Assembly: GCF_003589595.1 (NCBI RefSeq)
Contig: NW_020654810.1
Location: 6,395,791 to 6,459,790, forward strand
DNA length: 64,000 nucleotides
Direction: 5' to 3'
Origin: Hyposmocoma kahamanoa
Lineage: Eukaryota > Arthropoda > Insecta > Lepidoptera > Cosmopterigidae
Part shown: one piece after another, positions 34,504-45,989 of the stretch
How positions within the stretch are numbered: the first letter of the stretch is position 1
Layout: each line of letters starts with the position of its first letter
Position numbers and translations under genes: made by a program
The notes under the pieces: generated by a model
Databases searched by the model: none
Seen by the model: only the letters and a program-made list of their open reading frames with translations
Told to the model about the DNA's origin: nothing

Positions 34504-37500
34504 ATGTTTGGGACGAGAGAAGTACACAGAAGACGTAAGAAATCACTTATTACACTGCTTGTAGTGCTGAATATATTTCATGTTCCTGGATATGGAAAGA
34601 AAGATGGACTAATTTACATTCTTCTTTGGACACCTAGGAATTTCGAGCCGTTTAATTTTATCGATATGGGTCAAAAAGCCTTTACGAATTGTATTTTTAA
34701 AAACTGTTTCTTAACCGGAAACCATAGCTATTTTAGAAGCGTAACGGATTTTGATGTGATAATGTTTAACGTTGTCAACCTTGAAAAGGGTATGGCATTA
34801 CCTTCCAATCGGTCTCAAAACCAGAAATACTTTATGTACGGCGTAGAACCCGCCGCGTACCATCCAGTACCTAAAGATTTCAGTAGATTTTTTAACTACA
34901 CCTTCACCTACAAACTCTCATCCAATGTTACTATTCCTAGTATTGTAGTGAAGGATCATCACAATGACATAATTGGGCCCAAAGTTGATATGCAATGGAT
35001 GAAATTGAGCGAAATGAACGAAACAAGTGATTACGTGAAAAATAAACTGCAGAACAAGCGTTTTGCTGCGGCATGGATCGTATCCCATTGCGAAACACCT
35101 TTCCGTCGTTCGTACGCGCGACATCTGAATCGATCTTTGGACAAATACGGACATCATTTGGATATTTTTGGGAAATGTGGTAGTATTCCGTGTCCTAAAG
35201 GTGAAATGATGGATGTTTGTTATGCATTAATAGAATCAGATTATTATTTTTATTTAGCCTTTGAGAATTCATTCGGTGAAGACTATGTTACTGAAAAGGT
35301 TTTGAATGCCTTGGAACACTACGCGGTGCCAGTAGTATTTGGGAGTGCTAACTATAGCAGGTACGCTTGTGACATTGTCACTTTATACACTCGTGGGAGT
35401 ACAATTTCATTGTATTTAAAAAAAAGTAACCTTTTTTATTTAAGATTAATAATGGTTCCGATAAATCAATGAAATTACAGCAAACTGAATGTAACTGTAA
35501 TACTAACTTCGCTTAGAATTATTTAATTACTGAAAAATAAACATAAAATTAACCGACAAAAGATTTAGAGCTGGTTGTGAGAGAGTTCGTCTTAATTATT
35601 TCAGTCGCTAAATAGTAACGTGAACATTATAGCGTTCCGGTTTTGAAGGGTAGGGGCGCTGTTGAAACTACAGGCACTTGTCAACTCATGTCTCAGTGTG
35701 TCAGGTGCGGTGGCAGTGCCTCTCAGATCTATGCGATTTCAAGATCTTACTGGCATTGCAACTGCTACGAACAGGCGTGTCGCTTACCACCAGGTGAACG
35801 ACTTGTTCGTCTTGTCACTTGGTATCATACAAAAATCAAACAATCAAGAGCTTTAATTAAATTTTTATTGAATTGATATTCAATTATTTTTTGTGAAATT
35901 ACTCCACTAGTTTGTTATAATTATTAATACAAAGATCGAACACACAACAACACTTTGAGTGTTCGATCTTTGTATTAATAATTATAACAATCAAGAGCTT
36001 GTTTAAATTACAAGTTTACTACTTCTGAATAATATATTAACCTCCCGAAAGAAATACTAACTTACAGAAAATACATAATTCTTATCTAAAAATGTTTTTA
36101 ATACACTGTTGGAACCAATTTATTTTATTTTATTGGTTATTGGTTATATCGAGCGTGCCACATGTCGTGCCCGTCCAAAATTGAATCTTCCTACAATCCC
36201 ACACGTACTTGTTTGAGTTCCCTGTTAAATCGTGGTGTGGAGTGTCGATACTGTACAAAATTATAATTATAAAAGTAGTCATTGGCTTAATTCAGTGCCC
36301 TGGAACGGTTTTTTAACTTGTGCTTAGATAAATACATACCTTATCGACTAACATATATAATAAAACATTATTTATTTACGCCTATGGACCGCGACGTGTG
36401 ACTCAACCTGGGTGTACGGTAGCCGTCCTCGGAAACGCCGTAACATGGCACCTTTAGGTAAAAAGTCCTCCTTCATGAAGGTCGACAGGTGTTGAGTTGG
36501 TACTCTCACTACAAATGAATTAAAATTCACATTGTGGCCGGACTCCAACTGCTCAACTCTCAGGGCAGCATTGGCTTTCAACCGTATATACTCCACAATA
36601 TCCGCAGACTTTGTGGAGTAATGAAGTCGTGTCACGTAGGTATAGCAACGTCGTCAGTACCGCAGGACGCAATAGATGATCGGGGACAGTCGGGGCGGTG
36701 CCACTAAGATTACGGCTGGTGTACTTCTTTTTCTTCCCCACATTTTTGAAACCGTCCTCGTTGCACTGGTCTACCGTCTCGGTGGTGACTGACGACACAA
36801 CTCCAGAGATGAGTTTCCGTTTTTTGTTCCCCTTCGTTGGTTGCCTGGAATGTGGTTGTGGAGCAATGAGTCGAGTAGCAGTGGCAACAGCATTGTAATC
36901 ACGTTGAGGGGTCAAATATGGTTTAAATATGCCTTGTCGAAAATATAGAAATGAGATATGTTCTCTTGCAAGGCGGGTAGAGTCTCAATCAGAAATAATT
37001 GTTCAGAAGTGTGCGCGTTTGTTATTTATTTCTCCGCAGCTGAGATATGTATAGAACTACTCGACATGGTCGTTTTTGTTTTTTATTTGTATTCTTTTTT
37101 ATTTTATTATGTGTTAAATAAATAAATTTTCATATTTATTGTTGCAAAAGTGATTAAGTGAAGTTACTTCTTTACAGATTCATGCCACAAGACATTTACT
37201 TGGATGCAAATATTTTAGAACCGGACGAAATGGCTAAAAAAATGAATGATATCATAAAGGTTAAATCTAAGTACTATGAGTACTTTAAATGGCATGATCA
37301 TTACAGTTTTCACTTCTCTGGTGAGGATCGCTTCAGTGCAGAAGTCTGTAGATTATGTACTTTTCTAAATAACGAGACGCTCATGAATCAAACAAGTGTG
37401 TACGATGATATGAGCGAATGGTGGAACGAAGATTGGCCTACATGGCCGACAAGGCCAACATATGCTCCGACAGAACCAACATCAGAGCATGTTTACAATC

Positions 37501-37574
37501 TCTTATTGGAGGAGGAACCCACCAGTTTCACATCAAAATTGCACGATTTTATCTTCGGATGGCTGAGTAAATAG
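34504..37574 (+). CDS. Alpha-1,3-fucosyltransferase C-like, gene 4 (GT10)
   Basis: Exon 1 34504-35360 (donor GTACGC), intron 1817 bp, exon 2 37178-37574 (acceptor TTTACAG); 417 aa. A basic N terminus (TREVHRRRKK) precedes the anchor at about 14-28. Short-loop type: FNFIDMGQKAF, VVNLEKGMALPSNRS, AAWIVSHCETPFRRSYARHL, SDYYFYLAFENSFGEDYVTE, VPVVFGSANYSR. Exon 2 differs from most paralogues: FMPQDIYLDANILEPDEMAK, KSKYYEYFKWHDHYSFHFSG, and an extended tail with TWPTRPTYAPTEPTSEHVYN and an amphipathic end (KLHDFIFGWLSK). Its intron holds an antisense LINE ORF1 remnant, an R2 copy and a perfect foldback. The tail's function is unknown. Confidence 0.93.
35636..35845 (+). repeat. R2 retroposon in gene 4 intron
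   Basis: GTTCCGGTTTTGAAGGGTAG, CAGGTGCGGTGGCAGTGCC, GTGTCGCTTACCACCAGG, CGACTTGTTCGTCTTGTCAC and GGTATCATACAAAAA. Sense to the gene. Confidence 0.75.
35912..35990. repeat. Perfect foldback, internally deleted copy of element M2
   Basis: Arms 35912-35943 and 35959-35990 are exact 32-bp inverted repeats (TTGTTATAATTATTAATACA ... ) around a 15-bp spacer. The left arm and about 50 bp upstream of it match 45325-45410, the left end of the full element at 45376-45718. Confidence 0.88.
36372..36915 (-). pseudogene. LINE ORF1 C-terminal remnant in gene 4 intron, antisense
   Basis: Two overlapping minus frames. The first encodes a basic N-terminal part (GNKKRKLISG, NVGKKKKYTSRN); the second encodes VEYIRLKANAALRVEQLESG, NFNSFVVRVPTQHLSTFM and FLPKGAMLRRFRGRL. 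This is the nucleic-acid-binding ORF1 style of Lepidoptera LINEs. The frame change shows it is dead. Confidence 0.7.
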
Positions 37575-37698
37575 TTTGAGCATTTGCGAAGGTAGATCTC
37601 AAAATGGACAAGAATAGCAAGGACGAAAACGAGCATATCAATCAACACAACCAACACTTTAAAAAGTCTATGTGTAAGAACGTGTCTGTAATTTTGTT

Positions 37699-37704
37699 AA
37701 TAAA
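37699..37704 (+). terminator. Putative poly(A) signal, gene 4
   Basis: AATAAA 125 bp after the stop codon, in TTAATAAAACATAGG. Confidence 0.45.
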
Positions 37705-37709
37705 ACATA

Positions 37710-39500
37710 GGTTAGGTATTGTAAGATTTTCATAGTTATTCGGTAGATTGTCACTAATTACAGGTTTCTGACCACGGTATGATTTTTTTATTTTACTTAT
37801 ACCTGGGAACGGTTACACGCTCCATGTTCAGGCAAACTGTAGCGTGTAATAATATTGCGAGAAACTCTAAAGCTTTTTACTAAAAATTGGATATAAATTA
37901 GCCAAAGCAGACTTTAACTACAAATGAAAATTGTATCAATGTGTATAATAAACTTTCAGTATAACAAACATTAGGTATAATGATTAGGTGACCTAATGAA
38001 CAAAAGGTATAAGTACTACCAATATAATGTATTAAATTATAAAACGCAATATTTCGATTTACGAATAGTTGTAAGTGCCCTATATTATGTTGATAAGATT
38101 TGTTTTTTATTTCGTTAAAATGTCCAATAGCAAAATATAATTGTTTTTGTATAGCTTTGAGTGCTTTGTGTGTAATTATGTGTATGTAATATATATTTAT
38201 TTAAATTTTAAGCAGAATATTTAATTACATCTATAAACCTAACCTAAATTTGTTCTGGTGCTCGTCGGCCGCGCGCAGCTGCGACACGCTCGCTGCGCTC
38301 GTTTGGCTCGTGCAGCTTTGTGATATACTAACTTAACCTAAACCCATAAGAGAAGGTCGAACCAACTAGCAAATGCAAACAAACACAATTACTAAGGCGT
38401 TACTATAGTTAGCCCTAAAAATAGTTAAGTGTACCTACATGCAGACACGGAACAGCCATTACGTAGAAAATGCATTAGAATTATATATATTATGTACCTA
38501 CAACTAGTGGCCAAATTTAACTTTTAAATAAAACGGAATGTTGATTATCTTGGGAGTGGAGTAATTAATGATTAAGACTACAATAGTAGAAATTTGTGTT
38601 TTGTGAAAATTATAATTGTTGGCTATTCATTCGGAAGAAAATGGCTGACAATAAATTGTTATTGCAACAGGACAATATTGATACGATAAAATTAAACAAT
38701 GTACTTGCTATCTCTTTATTCTGGTTTTCGGGGCTCTAGCAATGGAAAAATAAATCAAATAGTAACATTGAACCATCTATGCAAATCTTACAGTTCCACA
38801 AAAATCCACTAGATGGCATTGACCCATTTTATCCACCCTCAAACGTTGCTTATTATAACATCCGCATTTTGATTATCTATAAGTTCTTGTGGGAACAGCT
38901 ACCAGGATATATTTGTGTCATGAAATGTTGTTGCAGTGACAACATAGGTTGACAACAAAAACTTTGTTATAGGAACTAAATATCTCTATCGGCTTTCATT
39001 TAAAGTTTTATAGTTGATACAAAAATATTTTTTCTGATCGATGGCGACGTCCTATGTGGGTTACCTAATATGTGTAAGAGACATGAACTACATCGGGAGT
39101 GGAATTCTTTGATAAAAGTAAAAGTATCTTAAACAAGATAAGGGAAGTACTCGTAAAAGGAGAAATTAAACCTACTCATCACAGTGGTGTGTTGTAGTAA
39201 CTTCGTTCTAAACGTATTTTCACAAAAAAAATGCATAAATGCTTAAGGGTACGTCATTGTGAGTCGTAATAGAAGTTATCTAAGCATACACACGAAATTA
39301 AAAAAAATTTAAATCATGAGTATATATAAAGAAACCCAAACGTTATTTCAATCACTTCTTTTTCATAAATTAAAGTATTGATTGATACAGCAGAATAGTT
39401 TTGTTAACTTCACTAAAATGAAATTAACTAAAAGTTATCTAGTGTGAATTACGAATAATACATATGTGACATGTAGATTATAATAATCTACATATGTTTT
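37710..39500. other. Spacer between genes 4 and 5
   Basis: AT-rich with no supported gene. 38250-38320 is a sharply GC-rich island (GGCCGCGCGCAGCTGCGACA, CGCTCGCTGCGCTCG) flanked by AACCTAAAC-like runs, probably a repeat. From 39500 onward the sequence is homologous to the region upstream of gene 4 (GTTACTGATTTGGATGCAAA occurs at both). Confidence 0.5.
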
Positions 39501-39992
39501 TGTTACTGATTTGGATGCAAATGCTGTATAGAATGTCAATTCAAAATGTGAATACCTTCAAATATGTTGTGTATAAAAAATTACCATTTTGCGGCACACA
39601 GTCAGCCGACAAAACACAATATACATATTTTAAATTTCTCCTAAACGGGCCGTACATTTGTGACTGCTATGTAGTACTTTTTGTTTCCATTAAAATTTGA
39701 GGTTATTGTTTTCATTTGTTTTTTTTGTTTTAATACTCATCTATTGATAGAGTTGTAATTTGGAGCCGCATTTGAAATTGTGCATACTAATTAACGTAAT
39801 AATATAATGGAAACAAAAATAAAAAGTAATCTGTGAATAAAAAATATGTTAAAATTTGCAGCCACGAAAATAATGTTCGTAATAAATATAACGAAAGAGA
39901 GTAACTGAATAGCCTACGTTATATTGGCATCCGTTACACGGATTAAAAATATTTTTCACCGTTCTTTGATCAACCACAGAAAGTTGTCAAAA

Positions 39993-41686
39993 ATGTATGG
40001 GACAAAAGAAGAAAACGGAAAACGTAGAGAATTACTTGTTATAGTACTCGCAGTGTTCAATATTTTACATATTACTGGATATGAAAAGAGAGATGGACTA
40101 ATTTACATTCTTCTTTGGACACCTAGCAATTATGAGCCGTTTAATTTTATCGATATGGGTCAAAAAGCCTTTATGAAATGCATTTTTAGAAACTGTTTCT
40201 TAACCGCAGACCATAGCTATTTTAGAAGCATAACGGACTTTGATGTAATAATGTTTAACGTAGTCAACTTAGAAAAGGGTATGATATTACCTTCCAATCG
40301 ATCGCAAAAACAGAAATACTTTATGTACGGCGTAGAACCCGCAGCGTACCATCCACTACCTGAAGATTTCATTAGATTTTTTAACTACACCTTCACCTAC
40401 AAACTCTCATCCAATGTTACGATTCCTAGTGTTGTAGTAAAGGATCATCACGATGAAATAATTGGGCCTAAAATTGACATGCAATGGATGAAATTGAGCG
40501 AAATGAATGAAACAAATGGTTACGTAAAAAATAAACTGCAGAATAAGAGTATTGCTGCAGCTTGGATTGTATCCCACTGCGAAACACCTTTCCGTCGTTC
40601 GTATGCGCGACGTCTAAATCGATACTTGAAAAAATACGGACATCATTTGGATATTTTTGGGAAATGTGGTAGTATTCCGTGTCCTAAAGGTGAAATGATG
40701 GATGTTTGTTACGCTTTAATAGAAACGGATTATTATTTTTATTTAGCCTTTGAGAATTCATTTGGTGAAGACTATGTGACTGAAAAGGTTTTGAATGCCT
40801 TGGAACACTACGCAGTGCCAGTAGTATATGGGAGTGCTAACTATAGCAGGTATGCATTTAACGTTGTCTGTACTGTCGTGAAAATAGACTTTTATTGTAT
40901 TAAAAACAAAAATAACGCATCGCCATCGCTAGCGTTTATAAAAAGCAATCAGTGGCTCCACATAACGTGAATCCATATTGTGTTTAGTAAAAAAAATTTA
41001 AGCTTAAATTTTCTAAACTGAATGTAGGGAACGTATTTCCGAATCTATATTAAATAGATAATATTTATATATTATTTTTTTTTTTAATGTATATTGGAAT
41101 GAGTTTTCTATTTAAATACATCATCGACGTGCACTACGTACAATATGAAATGAGCTTAATTTATTTCATTTGAGTTTTATTAACCATTACTTTGTAGTCC
41201 TCAGCAGCAACCCATAATGACTGTAGTGGTCAAATCACGAATTTTTTAAATGTTTGTTGTTGCGAAAGTGATTAATTGAAGTTATTTCTTTGCAGATTCA
41301 TGCCACAAGACATTTACTTGGATGCAACTATTTTAGAACCGGACGAAATGGCTAAAAAAATGAATGATATCATAAAGGTTAAATCTAAGTACTACGAGTA
41401 CTTTAAATGGCATGATCATTACAGTTTTCACTTCTCTGGTGAGGATCGGTTCACTGCAGAAGTCTGTAGATTATGTACTTTTCTAAATAACGAGACGCTC
41501 ATGAATCAAACAAGTGTGTACGATAATATGAGCGAATGGTGGAACGAAGGTTGGCCTACGTGGCCGACACCAACTCCGATAATACCAACAACAGAGTCGG
41601 TTTACAACCTCTTGTTGGAGGGGGAGGATGAATCTTTAGGTATTATATCAAAATTGCATGATTTCGTCTTCGGATGGCTTGCGTAA
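39993..41686 (+). CDS. Alpha-1,3-fucosyltransferase C-like, gene 5 (GT10)
   Basis: Exon 1 39993-40849 (donor GTATGC), intron 446 bp, exon 2 41296-41686 (acceptor TTTGCAG); 415 aa. An ATG at 39924 is in frame 23 codons upstream, but I chose 39993 because it aligns with the gene 4 start and gives the same 857-bp exon. Short-loop type, very close to gene 4: FNFIDMGQKAF, VVNLEKGMILPSNRS, AAWIVSHCETPFRRSYARRL, TDYYFYLAFENSFGEDYVTE (Thr where others have Ser), VPVVYGSANYSR. Exon 2 has the same PQDIYLDATILEPDEMAK start and tail type (TESVYNLLLEGEDE ... KLHDFVFGWLA). Its compact intron lacks the transposons found in gene 4. Confidence 0.93.
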
Positions 41687-41689
41687 CTG

Positions 41690-42180
41690 GACCGCGATTC
41701 AGAACTCTTCGATATTTTAACCGAATCGTTTGATTCGGATTGGGATACGTTATCGTAATCCAACAGCGTTTACGGAATTAGTCGGTGAAAAAGATTATAT
41801 TACGAAGAATGAAAACCTCACCTAGCGTGGGATAAGGACAGGAAGAAGAAGAAGAGAATAAAATTCAGACTTTATTTCAAATAATAAGAGATTTCCATAT
41901 TACATTCTAGCTTTGTAAATAAGAGGGCGTTCGGTAACTTTCATTCGATAACTGTGTTCTGATGACTTTTGTAACCTTAGCCGATCGAGTAATCGTACGA
42001 ATGTGACGTCATTTCGGTTCGGTTTCGAATACGGCAGTTTGACGTTCGAGTCGGGTGTTGTGAATAAAAATGAAAAGAAATCCTACGATATCAAATCGAA
42101 TTGATCGACAACTGAGGTATCGCAAGGTACTGAATGGACCCCCTGATAGAGTATTTGTGAGGGCTGACCTCAACATGAAC
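41690..42180. other. Insertion-like segment downstream of gene 5
   Basis: This stretch has no counterpart after gene 4, whereas sequence after about 42180 (CACGCATATCAACAAATC, TAATTACAGGTTTTT) matches gene 4's flank at 37630-37775. Contains GACGTCATTTCGGTTCGGTT, similar to CGTCGTTTCGGTTCGGATTC at 59588. Probably a mobile element. Confidence 0.4.
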
Positions 42181-42394
42181 ACGCATATCAACAAATCAAT
42201 AGTTTTAAAAAATCTCTGTGTTCGTTTATGTGTGAATTTATGTGTGTAATTACAGGTTTTTAAACACTGTATAATTTGTTTTTATTTTCCCCCACATGTC
42301 GGAACGATTACAAGCTCTATGATCAAGGGTTCATTGCACATGGAGCTTGTAACCGGTCCGTAATATCCGTAATATCGAAATATTGGAAATGAAG

Positions 42395-42710
42395 TTAGTA
42401 GCAGTAGAGCTCCTTGTAACAAAGTTCGTACAGGAAAGTCCTGCCATTTTCCAATTTCTGCCGCCGAGATGTAATGTGAGGATTAGTGTTTCGGTTTTGA
42501 AGGGTACCTAAGGGTGCCGGTGAAATTACAAGCACATGGGATCAATTTATTATATGTCTCCGGGTGTCGGGCGCAGTGGCAGTGCCCTTCAGATCCTTGC
42601 GATTTAAAGCTCTGAGTGGCATTGCAACTGTTATGGACAGGCGTGTCGCTTAACACCAGGCGCACAACTTGTTCGTCCTGTTACTTGGTATCACAAAAAA
42701 AAATATTTTT
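42395..42710 (+). repeat. R2 retroposon, near full length
   Basis: Runs from GCAGTAGAGCTCCTTG through GCCGCCGAGATGTAATG, GTTTCGGTTTTGAAGGGTAC, GGCGCAGTGGCAGTGCCC, CAGGCGTGTCGCTTAACACC to GGTATCACAAAAAAAA. Together with 46720-47010 it defines the family length at about 300 bp. Confidence 0.8.
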
Positions 42711-43540
42711 AACACTAAACAATAAAAAATTCAAGAGCATTACAACAAGTCCTTTCACCTTATAATATCATAGATGAAATTGACACCTATTTAATGATTT
42801 GGTATTATAGTTTAGCTACCTATTTAGGTAGCGACTACCTATTTTGTTTAATTTAACCATCGAGTATACTATATATACCAGAAATAGAGACGAAATGTTA
42901 TTAATTTGTTTGAAAACTATTCTGCCATATCATTACGATGACAACTGTGCTCCGATTGGCCAGCCCGAATTCGAAACAATTGACGGGTGTTGTCATTTAT
43001 TTCACTTCAAAACGACCAGTTTAATTTGAGCTTTTCTGTATTGAATTTTGCTAATGCTTTGCTATAATAATTGGACGAAAATTGAAAAATTACATTATTT
43101 AATATTTAATTACCGAAGAAATGTGATTCCGTTTCTTTTGTAATTAGATGTTTTGCTGTTTTTCCCACACCACCGAATGGAATAGCCCTCAATTGTTAGA
43201 GATATTATGTTTATTGCAATAAATACTTTTGATATTTGAATATGAATATTTTTGGAATATACGGAGACGTACACACAGGTCAGTTGTTGGCGCTGTACTA
43301 TTTCAGCTTTCGAATTTGTGATATCAGCGCAAACGAGAGTTGATATTTAAAAGTGATATAAGGCCCATTTGCCTAATGAGTTGCCAGGGATTTTGTCTTT
43401 ATTTCTGGTTATATACTCGATGAATTTTACTCTCCATTTTGTTTACTTAGCGCTCCCTTGATGTCTTTGAGAATCAAAAATCATTTGAAAATTGTTAATA
43501 TTATAAATGATCAAATAATAGTTAGGCTATGTATAGTCCC

Positions 43541-43835
43541 ACTGCTGGGCACAGGCCTCATCTCACAAAGGCCCTCTCTTTGACTCATCTCACAAAGAGA
43601 GGGCTTAGGTTGTAGTTCCCACGTGGTATCAATGCGTATTGGGAACTTTACATACATCACTAAATTGCTTTGCAGACATGCGCAGATTTCCTCACGAAGA
43701 TTACATTCACCGAAAAGCCATAATAAATTTCAAATTAAATTTAGCACATAAATACCGAAAACTCAGAGGTGCAAGCCCGGATCGAAACCTCGTGATCGTG
43801 GACTGCTTGGGATACGGTAGGCCAAACCATTAGGG
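43541..43835 (+). repeat. R3 interspersed repeat
   Basis: CCCACTGCTGGGCACAGGCC, then TTTCCTCACGAAGATTACATT and CATAAATACCGAAAACTCAG, GTGCAAGCCCGGATCG. Related copies at 22540-22690 (inverted) and 51345-51550. Contains a short local inversion (see findings). Confidence 0.7.
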
Positions 43836-44469
43836 CTACCACGGCTGTCTATTTAGTTTTGTTATTAGTGGCTTTTTTATATTTTAAACTTAAGGTTCAA
43901 AAATGGGACAATACACACACCTACACACACATCGACACGAGTGAATCTCGTTTGAAATTAATTTAAGTATATTATTATTAATATAATTAAAGCATGAGGA
44001 GATTTATAAATTTTAATGTAAACACTTATTTTTTAAACCCCTTGAACCTACTTAACTGTAAAAATAAATGTAAGTTACTGGACATAATATACTAGGTCTC
44101 TGCTATACAAGTATATGCTTAATGCAATTGTTGGTAGAAAAAAGTTATGTAACATAGTTAAATAGTGTAAATGCAAATTAATGTAACCCTATTTGGTCAA
44201 TAAAGCTTTATTATTATTATTATTATATTATTTGATCCTCAAATATATAATTGATCTATTTATTGTAAATGTGCACTTTTTTGAATAAACTATATCTTTT
44301 TTAATGTTTAATACAGTACAGGTATATATTAAATGTTCCGTCTATATTAGATGATCTACAGATAAATTATAAATGAACTGCATTCAAGGTAACACTATTA
44401 TTATATTTAAGCATACTAAATTAATATTTGGTATTCAAAAATAATATTTGATCCTTTTTTTTCATATAG

Positions 44470-44800
44470 ATCAAATCTTCGTTGCGCCCTCAGTTCAGTA
44501 GATTCTTGATATGACGAAGGCTTACGACAGGATTTCACATGATATTCTATGATCTAAACTATACAACATAGGCATACGCGGAAAGGCACATAGTTGGCTA
44601 AAATCTTATTTGAGAAACAGGAAATAATACGTTGAAATTTAACATTATAATATTCAAACCCGAGAATTAGAACAAATACAGTCAAACATAAGAAGTAGAA
44701 ACTGGTCAATTCCACAGGGTAGCGTAATAGGACGTTTACTTTTTGTTATTTATGTAAACGAACTCGATACGCTTTCATAACATGTGTCCTTATTATTCCG
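44470..44800 (+). pseudogene. LINE reverse-transcriptase palm fragment
   Basis: Interrupted frames read DMTKAYDRISHDIL, KLYNIGIRGKAHSWLKSYL, and IPQGSVIGRLLFVIYVNELD. These are reverse-transcriptase blocks (D-xKAYD, the GI-G--xxW--SYL segment, and PQGSV-GP-LF-IYxND). In-frame stops, so dead. Confidence 0.75.
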
Positions 44801-45375
44801 ATGTGAAAATGGTAGGGAGATTAAGAATAATGTGATGGTCACATTATATTATAATTAATATAATATTAGTATACAAATGAAAATAAAAAAGTTTTAGTAA
44901 ATCGAATTATAAAAAGTAAGTATCCAAATTTTATGTTTACTTAATGCTTTTAAATAAATTTATACAAATCAAACATTGTTTGCGAAGCTCAGAACAGATT
45001 AAAACATCCATTGATTCAATTTATTTTATGTCTTAGAGAAATAGGATCAATAATTAAAAAAAGATCACAGTTTAGATTTTTTGCCAGCTGCTTTTGCAAA
45101 TTTAAAATGCTCATTTAAATACATGCCTTAAAGAATGAAAACAAAAGAAAAACTATTGTTCCCTGTAAGCGACAAAATGTCATTGGATAATTGTATAACG
45201 AATACTGATATTTTGGACCTTTCTCCCTCGTTGCTCTTTAACTGACTGTCATAGCTAACATACTTTTTCCGGGATTTTTACGGCTGTAACTAGCGTCCAA
45301 TCGTATAAAAGAGTTATTTATTATAAATTTTTATTGAATTGATATTCAATTATTTTTTGTGAAATTACTCCACTA

Positions 45376-45718
45376 GTTTGTTATAATTATTAATACAAAG
45401 ATCGAACACTCAGTAAAAAATCTTTCGATCCGAATAGCGACATCTCTCGCCAAGACTGGTAGCTGTAAAGGTACTAACTGGGTGATAAATCTTTCATAGA
45501 TTTCTCATAGATGGCGCTACGACTAAAAAGTCGTTGAAAAACCAAATACAAAGACACGACGCAAGCACATAGAAAAATTCGTGAGGTCCGCTGGTTCGTT
45601 CCGTGGCTGAGTTGGTATAGCGTCTGGCACGGTAAGCTAGAAGACGTCGGTTCGAATCCGGCCGGATCGAAGGATTTTTTCTGAGTGTTCGATTTTTGTA
45701 TTAATAATTATAACAAAC
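45376..45718. mobile_element. Element M2: foldback with embedded tRNA-like sequence
   Basis: About 55-bp inverted arms (left from GTTTGTTATAATTATTAATA, right ending TTAATAATTATAACAAAC, differing at about 2-3 positions) enclose 230 bp. Inside are the repeated GTAGCTGTAAAGGTAC and TTCTCATAGATGGCGCTACG (as at 360-540) and a tRNA-like segment. Related shorter forms occur at 35912-35990 and 51909-52045. No coding capacity; probably a non-autonomous transposon that captured a SINE or tRNA piece. Confidence 0.75.
45599..45668 (+). repeat. tRNA-like (A/B box) segment inside element M2
   Basis: GTGGCTGAGTTGGTATAGCG resembles an A box (TGGC.AGTTGGT), and GGTTCGAATCC is a textbook B box 34 bp on. The acceptor-stem ends do not pair well as a mature tRNA, so I treat it as a tRNA-derived SINE head, not a working tRNA gene. 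Confidence 0.6.
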
Positions 45719-45989
45719 TAATTATTTATTAATTTTATATTCTTAATTCTTTATTGCACAGAGAACATATATTAAAATACAAGTTAAAAGGCCATATATG
45801 AAAGGAGAGCTTAACTCTAAAAGAGATCTCTTCCAGCCAACCCTAGCTGTGGTGAAGAAATAAAGTCTACGGAACTGATACAACAAAATTATAAAAATAA
45901 ATAAATATAAATTTTATTTTCTTGTCATATCGATTGCATACAGAAGTAACGTAATTGCTAATTAAAATTTTACCAAAATATGATACACA

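Noticed and set aside
39924..39992. Upstream ATG for gene 5
   Set aside because: The 23 extra codons are not found in gene 4, and the next ATG aligns with the start and exon length of genes 1 and 4.
45599..45668. A working tRNA gene
   Set aside because: A and B boxes are present, but it is embedded in a repeat and its ends do not form a convincing acceptor stem.
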